This document shows, piece after piece, positions 11,626 through 16,298 of a stretch of 16,298 nucleotides of DNA (positions are counted from its first letter, which is position 1; every line of letters begins with the position of its first letter). A program made the position numbers and the translations under genes. This stretch comes from an uncultured Caldilinea sp. (lineage in GTDB: Bacteria; Chloroflexota; Anaerolineae; Caldilineales; Caldilineaceae): assembly GCF_937128415.1 (NCBI RefSeq), contig NZ_CAKZMJ010000004.1, positions 1 through 16,298 on the forward strand, given 5' to 3'. The notes under the pieces were generated by a model, which was not told the origin of the DNA, ran no database searches, and was given only the letters and a program-made list of their open reading frames with translations.

Positions 11626-13704
11626 CTATTGACCCTGTTGCACCAGCGGCAAAAAGACTTTGGGACCGGGTGTCACTGTGGATGCTCGTAGGACGAACAC
11701 GCCGTTGCCGAGGGTCCCTGCGTACACAGCGCCCGGCGCCTGGGGAGTGATTGCGAATGCCCAAACCAACAGAACACCGCCAGGCCCTATTAAGCCATCG
11801 TTGAGAGCGCTCCAGCTTGCGCCGCCGTTTGTGGTGTGATAGACGCCATCAGAAGTGGATGCATAGAGCGTATCCGGCGTCTGCGGGTTGATGGCGATGT
11901 TGCCCACGGAAATCCCAATGCCTGGGATGCTTGGCAAGCCCGTGTTGGCCGCACTCCAACTCACGCCGCCGTTGGCGCTCTTGAGAACACCGCCTTGGCC
12001 TGTGGCAGCATAGAGAGTGGCCGGCGTCTGCGGGTCAATCGCCAGCGCCGTGACGCCGCTGCCGCCACTGAGCGGAAAGCCGTTGTTGAGCACGCTCCAA
12101 TGGGCAGCCCCATCCGTGCTCTTGAACATCCTGCCACTCGCTGCAGCGTAGATCGTATCCGGCGCTTGCGGATCAATCGCCAGCGCGGTGACGGCATTGC
12201 CGATGGTGATCCCCGCGCTCGCGTCGCTCCAATTTGCGCCGCCGTCGGTTGTCTTGAAGACCCTGGCCGTCGTCCCGCCGACGTTTGTCCCTGCGTAGAC
12301 AATGTCGGCGTTCTGTGGATGAACAGCCAGCGCATAGATGCGCACGCCGCTCGGAAAGCCGGTGTTGACCGCGCTCCAAGTGGTTCCGCCGTCGGTGCTC
12401 TTGAAGACGCCGCCAGCATTGCCGCCCAGGTGCAGGGTTGTCGGCGTCGAAGGGGCGACCACCAGCGCGTTGAAGGACAGATACAAATTGTTGAGCCCGG
12501 AGGTGACAGGGATCCAGTTCGCTCCGCCATCGGTGCTCTTGAAGACGCCGCTCCCCTCTGCAGCAGCGTAGAGTGTAGTCGGCGTCTGCGGGTCAACCGC
12601 CAGCCTGCGGACGTCCAGCGTATTCAGTCCCTGGCTGCTGGCGCTCCAGGCGTCGCCGCCGTCGGCGCTTTTGTATACGCCCAGATGCGTGCCAATGTAC
12701 ACGGTCGCCGATGCTTGTGGGTCGATCGCCAACGAGCAGATGATGGTGTTAGGGAATCCTGTGTTGGTGGGGTTCCAGGTTGCGCCGCCATCGGTGCTCT
12801 TGAGGACGCTGCCAGGGCGACCGCCCGCATACAAGGTTGTAGGGGTTTGCGGGTCGATTGCCAGCGCGTAAAGACTGTTCGCCTGAGCTACAACCGAAGG
12901 CGTATAGACCGTGCTCCAGTTGGCGCCGCCATTGCTGCTCTTGAAAATCTGGCCTGTGTCGCTGGCTGCATAGAGCACATCCGGCGTCTGCGGGTTTACA
13001 ACAATCGCATTAATGGTCCGTAGGGCGGGAAGGCCGGTGTTGATTGCACTCCACTTGGCGCCGCCGTCGGTGCTCTTGTAGACGCCGGAGAATGTGCCGG
13101 CGTAGAGCGTACTAGGGTTTTGGGGATTCATTGCCAGCGCATGAACGAATCTGCTGGAGCTGCTGCCGGGCAGGCCGGTGCTCGAGTCGCTCCAGTTTGT
13201 TCCGCCGTCGGTGCTTTTATAGACGCCGCTCATCAGGGTGGCGTAGACCGTGGTGGGCGTCTGCGGATCAATGACGATGGCGCTGACCGAGGCAAACGGC
13301 AGGCTCACCGAGCTCCAGGTTCCACCTCCATCGGTGCTCTTGTTGATCCGTCCCATGGAGCCGGCGTAGATGGTCGTGGGCGTCTGCGGGTCGATCGCCA
13401 GCGCGGTCAGCTCGACCGTGCTGCCAGGAAGATGGACGCCGCTCCAATTTGCGCCGCCGTCGATGCTCTTGAAGAGCATGTGGTGTCTGGAAGCGGCGTA
13501 CAGGGTGGTGGGGGTGTTGGGGTCAATGGCCAGCGCGCAGGTGACGCCGCCGTGCGGGCCGGTCCATTGCCATGGGAAGACGACCGGGCTTGCGCCTGAA
13601 TCGATGGACTCTCCAATCGCAGCTACGGGCATTGCCTCTAGCTTCACGAAAAAGGATAAAATCAGGAGCAGGACGGATAAAAAACGAGAGGTTGAAGTTT
13701 TCAT
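11626..13704 (-). CDS. Secreted YCF48/BNR-type beta-propeller-like repeat protein
   Basis: 692 aa from the ATG at 13704, chosen because GGAGGT lies 6 nt upstream and the product then starts with a signal peptide (MKTSTSRFLSVLLLILSFFV, cleavage near the following Ala-rich stretch). The rest is 13 complete and one partial repeat of about 45 residues: LAIDPQTPTTLYAGT, then GVYKSTDGGATWS (Asp-box, SxDGGxxW), then NTGLP. Asp-box repeats fold as propeller blades; 14 could make two seven-bladed propellers. The protein ends TVTPGPKVFLPLVQQGQ, a short hydrophobic tail after a Thr/Pro linker that also marks the upstream gene. It is likely exported and surface-held; no catalytic residues are evident, so binding or scaffolding is more likely than enzymatic action. 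It lies 68 nt after the CSLREA gene and is last in the operon. Confidence 0.88.
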   Translation of the reverse strand: MKTSTSRFLSVLLLILSFFVKLEAMPVAAIGESIDSGASPVVFPWQWTGPHGGVTCALAIDPNTPTTLYAASRHHMLFKSIDGGANWSGVHLPGSTVELTALAIDPQTPTTIYAGSMGRINKSTDGGGTWSSVSLPFASVSAIVIDPQTPTTVYATLMSGVYKSTDGGTNWSDSSTGLPGSSSSRFVHALAMNPQNPSTLYAGTFSGVYKSTDGGAKWSAINTGLPALRTINAIVVNPQTPDVLYAASDTGQIFKSSNGGANWSTVYTPSVVAQANSLYALAIDPQTPTTLYAGGRPGSVLKSTDGGATWNPTNTGFPNTIICSLAIDPQASATVYIGTHLGVYKSADGGDAWSASSQGLNTLDVRRLAVDPQTPTTLYAAAEGSGVFKSTDGGANWIPVTSGLNNLYLSFNALVVAPSTPTTLHLGGNAGGVFKSTDGGTTWSAVNTGFPSGVRIYALAVHPQNADIVYAGTNVGGTTARVFKTTDGGANWSDASAGITIGNAVTALAIDPQAPDTIYAAASGRMFKSTDGAAHWSVLNNGFPLSGGSGVTALAIDPQTPATLYAATGQGGVLKSANGGVSWSAANTGLPSIPGIGISVGNIAINPQTPDTLYASTSDGVYHTTNGGASWSALNDGLIGPGGVLLVWAFAITPQAPGAVYAGTLGNGVFVLRASTVTPGPKVFLPLVQQGQ
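11700..13560 (-). repeat. Coding tandem repeats of about 135 bp (Asp-box blades)
   Basis: About 14 units of 126-150 bp, each encoding (A/L)IDPQTPxTLYA followed by KSTDGGAxWS. On the plus strand the recurring words are GCGCCGCCGTCGG and GGCGTCTGCGGG. Some units are nearly the same at DNA level, which suggests duplication or gene conversion. Confidence 0.8.
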
Positions 13705-13710
13705 TGTTAA

Positions 13711-13716
13711 ACCTCC
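13711..13716 (-). promoter_or_regulatory. Shine-Dalgarno that fixes the propeller-protein start
   Basis: GGAGGT on the minus strand, 6 nt before the ATG at 13704. It rules out the longer frame from 13734. The context GGAGGTTTAACAATGAAAAC nearly matches the CSLREA gene's leader. Confidence 0.8.
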
Positions 13717-13772
13717 GAACATCCATTCAGACAAACCCTCCTGTGCTTCTCTTTAGCGACGAGCGTTCGGAT

Positions 13773-15518
13773 TCACCTCAGAATAACGGGCAGAAAAGTA
13801 GAACTGTCCCCGCCTGATGGGACAGGTGGCGTCACCGTCGGCGTGTGCGTGGGCGTTGCGGTTGCCGTCGGTGTGGGGGGCGAAGCGGCCGGCGCTTCGT
13901 GCGCGCCGATGTCGCAGATGACCGAATCGTCGCCATCGCCGTTCACCGGGCGCGTCACGCCGTTCTGCGACTCGTTGTTCACCGGCGCGGCGGCGCAGGT
14001 GGCGTTGTCGCCGGCGTCAATGGCCGGGCTGCCTGGGTTGAGCGGGAAATAGCCCGGCGAGCCGGTCAGGTCGCCCAGGTTGGGGTCCACGCCGACGATG
14101 TTGCCGTTTACGCCGTTGGTCAGACCGCAGGCGTACGCGCTGTCTTCGATGAGGTTTTTATCGCCGCTCAAGCCGCCGACGCAGTCGCCACCGTTCGTGC
14201 TGTTGGCAATGATGGTGTTTTTGAGCGTCCCGCCGGAACTGGTGGCGATTCCGGCGCCGCCACCTGCGGCGAGTGCACTGTTGCCGGAGAAAGTGCTGTT
14301 GAGCACAAGCATCACGCCGCTGTTCTGGATGCCGCCGCCACTTCCTCCAGCCCAGGTTGCGCTGTTGCCGGAGAAGGTGCTGTTGACCACCGTCAGCGCG
14401 CCGCCGCTGACGATGCCGCCGCCGGAGTTTGCGCTGTTGTCAGAAAAGGTGCTGCGCGTCACCGTCAGCGTGCCGGCATCGTTGCGGATGGCGCCGCCGG
14501 AATCTGCGCTGTTTCCAGAGAAGGTGCTCCCGGTCAAATTTACCGCGCTTTCGTAGTGATAGATGCCGCCGCCGGATATTGCGCTATTGCCGGAGAAGGT
14601 GCTGTTGCTCACCGTCAGCGTGCCGCTATTGATGATGGCAATGCCTCCGCCGGAGGCATAGGGCGCGCTGTTGCTGATGAAGGTGCTGCTGGTGATCATC
14701 ACCGCATTGACGCCATAGGCCGAGTTGCTGAGGATGGCGCCGCCGCTGGAGAAAGCGCCGGCGCTGTTCTCGGAGAAGGTGCTGCCGGTCACCGTCAGCG
14801 CACCGCTGGCGAAGTTGACGATGCCGCCGCCTTCGCGGGCTGCGCTGTTTTTAGAGAAGATGCTGTTCGTGACCGTCAGCGCACCGCCATGGTTGTAGAT
14901 GCCAGCCCCAGCGCCATAGAACAGTCCTATGTTATTGGAGAAGGTGCTGTCGTTCACCGTCAGCGCGCCGCCAGGCGAAATGTAAACGCCGCCGCCATAA
15001 TTGTCTGCTCTGTTGAAAGAGAAGATACTGCCGTTCACCGTCAGCGCGCCGTCGGAGTGAATGTAAACGCCGCCGCCATAGCCGCCATCATATCCCAAGG
15101 TGATGGTCACGCCTTGCAGGACGAGGTCGGCGCCGCTGTTCACGACCATCACCCGTACATCGCCGGCGTTGTCGCTGTTGGTGTCGCCGCTGATGGTGAC
15201 GTCCCCGCCGCCATCAATGGTCAATTTGCCCACCGCGCCGGCAATGGCCGGCAGGGTGGAGCTGAGCGCGATCGTCCCGCTCACGCTGAAGGTGATGATG
15301 TCGTCGGCGTGGCTGGGGGAGCCAGGACAATCGGTGTCGCCCCCGTTGTTTGCCTCATGAATGGCTTCGCGCAGCGAGCAGAACCCGTCGCCGGCGACGG
15401 TGTCATCGAGCGTGTCAACAACATAACCGGCCGCATACGCAGGCGGCCTGTTCGGCTCCGCAAGGAACAACGAAATCATAGACAGGGCAACGAGAAGACG
15501 GAGGATTCGGTTTTTCAT
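13773..15518 (-). CDS. Secreted CSLREA-domain right-handed beta-helix protein
   Basis: 581 aa from the ATG at 15518, with GGAGGT 6 nt upstream (15525-15530). A signal peptide (MKNRILRLLVALSMISLFLA) likely ends near PPAYAA. The mature start has the CSLREA signature: VVDTLDDTVAGDGFCSLREA and IHEANN. Residues about 145-405 hold ten parallel-beta-helix turns of the form GGGIxNxGTLTVxxSTFSxNSA, with a Gly-rich turn between strands. Next come a Cys-containing segment and the choice-of-anchor-Q style end (LNPGSPAIDAGDN, GVTRPVNGDGDDSVICDIGAHE). A Pro/Thr linker (PTPTATATPTHTPT) leads to the tail STFLPVILR. It is an exported surface or matrix protein; polysaccharide binding or adhesion is plausible, but no active site is visible. 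It is the second gene of the operon, 18 nt after the small-protein gene. Confidence 0.9.
   Translation of the reverse strand: MKNRILRLLVALSMISLFLAEPNRPPAYAAGYVVDTLDDTVAGDGFCSLREAIHEANNGGDTDCPGSPSHADDIITFSVSGTIALSSTLPAIAGAVGKLTIDGGGDVTISGDTNSDNAGDVRVMVVNSGADLVLQGVTITLGYDGGYGGGVYIHSDGALTVNGSIFSFNRADNYGGGVYISPGGALTVNDSTFSNNIGLFYGAGAGIYNHGGALTVTNSIFSKNSAAREGGGIVNFASGALTVTGSTFSENSAGAFSSGGAILSNSAYGVNAVMITSSTFISNSAPYASGGGIAIINSGTLTVSNSTFSGNSAISGGGIYHYESAVNLTGSTFSGNSADSGGAIRNDAGTLTVTRSTFSDNSANSGGGIVSGGALTVVNSTFSGNSATWAGGSGGGIQNSGVMLVLNSTFSGNSALAAGGGAGIATSSGGTLKNTIIANSTNGGDCVGGLSGDKNLIEDSAYACGLTNGVNGNIVGVDPNLGDLTGSPGYFPLNPGSPAIDAGDNATCAAAPVNNESQNGVTRPVNGDGDDSVICDIGAHEAPAASPPTPTATATPTHTPTVTPPVPSGGDSSTFLPVILR
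14240..15090 (-). repeat. Coding repeats of the beta-helix (STFSxNSA turns)
   Basis: Ten imperfect repeats of about 66-96 bp. On the plus strand each shows a GCGCTGTT-GCCGGAGAAGGTGCTG-like word followed by GTCACCGTCAGCG. They encode helix turns rather than a separate element. Confidence 0.75.
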
Positions 15519-15536
15519 GGTTGAACCTCCCAATGG

Positions 15537-15737
15537 TCACGATGCTTGACTATCCGACCTGGCCGCCGCAACCTTTTCCCGGAGGATGGCGATCAAGCCT
15601 TCCCAAGATTCAAAGTAGCGCACCTCGTCCGGACCGACCGGCTGCACCGCCCCGCGCAAAAGCACCTCGCCTTCTGAAGGCTGGTCTGGCAGGAGCAAGC
15701 GCACCTTGAGAACGAAAGTGAATGTCTTCTCACGCAT
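15537..15737 (-). CDS. Small conserved-looking 66-aa protein, first gene of the exoprotein operon
   Basis: The 66-aa product MREKTFTFVLKVRLLLPDQP...LLRGAVQPVGPDEVRYFES-WEGLIAILREKV appears to fold as a short beta-sheet followed by one amphipathic helix (WEGLIAILREKVAAA). It has no signal peptide or membrane segment and no catalytic motif. I recall similar short proteins ('RGxVxPVGxxEVRYFxSWEELI') as frequent in filamentous Chloroflexota, but cannot check this. The ATG at 15737 is the only good start. No Shine-Dalgarno precedes it; instead a perfect hairpin sits five bases upstream. The stop is 18 nt before the CSLREA gene, so it is probably cotranscribed and could regulate or assist the exoproteins. 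The function is unknown. Confidence 0.75.
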   Translation of the reverse strand: MREKTFTFVLKVRLLLPDQPSEGEVLLRGAVQPVGPDEVRYFESWEGLIAILREKVAAARSDSQAS

Positions 15738-15742
15738 CGCAG

Positions 15743-15760
15743 GCGATGGTAACCCATCGC
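15743..15760 (-). promoter_or_regulatory. Hairpin directly upstream of the small-protein start
   Basis: GCGATGG-GTTA-CCATCGC on the minus strand is a perfect 7-bp stem with a four-base loop, five bases before the ATG at 15737. It lies where a ribosome-binding site should be, so it could act as a translational operator. Confidence 0.4.
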
Positions 15761-15797
15761 TTTCGTTGCCTTCTCATGAGGGTGCGTGGAACAAGAT

Positions 15798-15868
15798 ACT
15801 ATTGTGGCAAAATCAAAGGCAGAAAAGGGGGAGAAGGGCGAGAAGGAAGCGAAACTATTGTGACAAAA
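15798..15868. repeat. Pair of 15-bp direct repeats ACTATTGTG(G/A)CAAAA
   Basis: Copies at 15798-15812 and 15854-15868 differ at one base and start 56 bp apart, in the AT-richer gap between the small-protein gene and the helix-turn-helix gene. Between them lies a purine-rich stretch (plus strand). They may be binding sites for a regulator or a small local duplication. Confidence 0.45.
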
Positions 15869-15890
15869 GCGGGAAGCCCAGAGGCTGTCC

Positions 15891-16298
15891 CTACGTAGTC
15901 TTGCGCCGTCGCGTGCGTAGGAGGTGTCCGCTCTGCGCCAACGCCGCCATGTCGCGCAGGATGGTGTAGCGGCTGACGCCCAGGGCGCGAGCCAGGTCGT
16001 CGTCGGTGGGCGCGGCGTTCTGCGCTTCGGCCTCGGCCAGGAGCCGTCGCAGGCGATGTCGCCGCCGCACGGTCTTGCTGCGGATGGCGTCGTCTTCGGG
16101 CGCGTGCAGCGTCCATTGGATCGTTACGCGCTCGGCCTCGGTCAGCGCGCGGCCAAAGGGCGCATCGCGGCGGGCGAGGGCCACGGTCATGCGGCGCAGC
16201 GTCGGCACCAATGCGTCGTGCGCGGCCAGGATGGCGCGATTCAGGGGCACGCGCTCGAAGAAGTTCCGGCGCATGGCCGGGTCGGCGATGGCCAACCC
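15891..16298 (-). CDS. Helix-turn-helix protein, C-terminal part (runs off right edge)
   Basis: The frame is open to the window edge. Its only in-window start is a TTG at 16295 without support, so the gene most likely begins outside. The visible 134 residues contain a basic segment (HAPEDDAIRSKTVRRRHRLRRLL) and a clear helix-turn-helix at the C-terminus: DDDLARALGVSRYTILRDMAALAQSGHLL, then the basic tail RTRRRKTT. The pattern xxDLAxxLGVSxxTIxRDxxxL is that of winged-helix regulators and of the C-terminal domain in several Chloroflexota proteins of unknown function. Function is otherwise unknown; a transposase-type DNA binder is possible but no catalytic motif is seen. Confidence 0.65.
   Translation of the reverse strand, partial: GLAIADPAMRRNFFERVPLNRAILAAHDALVPTLRRMTVALARRDAPFGRALTEAERVTIQWTLHAPEDDAIRSKTVRRRHRLRRLLAEAEAQNAAPTDDDLARALGVSRYTILRDMAALAQSGHLLRTRRRKTT

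Noticed and set aside
11836..13023. Plus-strand open frame of 395 codons opposite the propeller-like gene
   Set aside because: It reads as an antisense shadow of the Asp-box repeats and lacks any ribosome-binding site or motif.
11700..13560. Regularly spaced direct repeats that could suggest a CRISPR array
   Set aside because: The period is about 135 bp, the repeats are imperfect and in frame, and each encodes an Asp-box blade.
13845..15524. Plus-strand open frame of 559 codons opposite the CSLREA gene
   Set aside because: The Ala/Gly/Val/Arg repeats are the antisense of the repetitive GC-rich beta-helix coding sequence. There is no start signal and no recognisable domain.

Overview
The window looks like chromosomal DNA from a GC-rich member of the Chloroflexota, most likely an Anaerolineae/Caldilinea-type filamentous bacterium. 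This is inferred from style rather than from a marker gene. It contains CSLREA/beta-helix and YCF48/BNR-like secreted repeat proteins that end in a short 'FLP(L/V)' tail, a PAS-GAF-HisKA_3 sensor kinase, a small cytosolic Ser/Thr kinase, and a PNPOx-like domain fused to an IclR regulator. No rRNA, tRNA, CRISPR array, insertion sequence or phage gene was found.

Layout. (1) 1-2889, visibly less GC-rich: the start of an unknown protein running off the left edge, then an iron-acquisition pair on the minus strand. The pair is a FhuF-type [2Fe-2S] ferric-siderophore reductase followed by a lipoprotein siderophore-binding protein. The binding protein ends in the frameshifted first residues of a second binding-protein domain. 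A 389-nt leader with several dyads precedes the pair. (2) 2890-7486, minus strand: Ser/Thr kinase, cytochrome P450, NarL-type histidine kinase and NarL/FixJ response regulator, all in one direction. Candidate promoters sit so close to the start codons of the two kinases that leaderless transcripts are likely. (3) 7487-9509, plus strand: an IclR-PNPOx fusion regulator under a strong promoter whose -10 is overlapped by an inverted repeat, overlapping by 26 nt an ABC permease of the SsuC/TauC/RibX type that has no partner genes nearby. (4) 9541-11186, minus strand: a HAD-IIA phosphatase and an uncharacterised 258-aa protein. (5) 11384-15737, minus strand: a small protein, a CSLREA beta-helix exoprotein and a beta-propeller-like exoprotein, ended by a clear intrinsic terminator. 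A decayed coding remnant lies beyond it. (6) 15891-16298: the C-terminal part of a helix-turn-helix protein running off the right edge.

How the genes work together. Region 1 handles ferric-siderophore capture and reductive iron release. Region 2 reads as a signalling island around one P450. Region 3 is probably a self-regulated ligand-responsive uptake unit. Region 5 makes two exported repeat proteins that share leader, signal-peptide and tail features, so they probably share an export or anchoring route. The best candidates for undescribed biology are the shared C-terminal tail of the exoproteins and the IclR-PNPOx regulator next to its permease.
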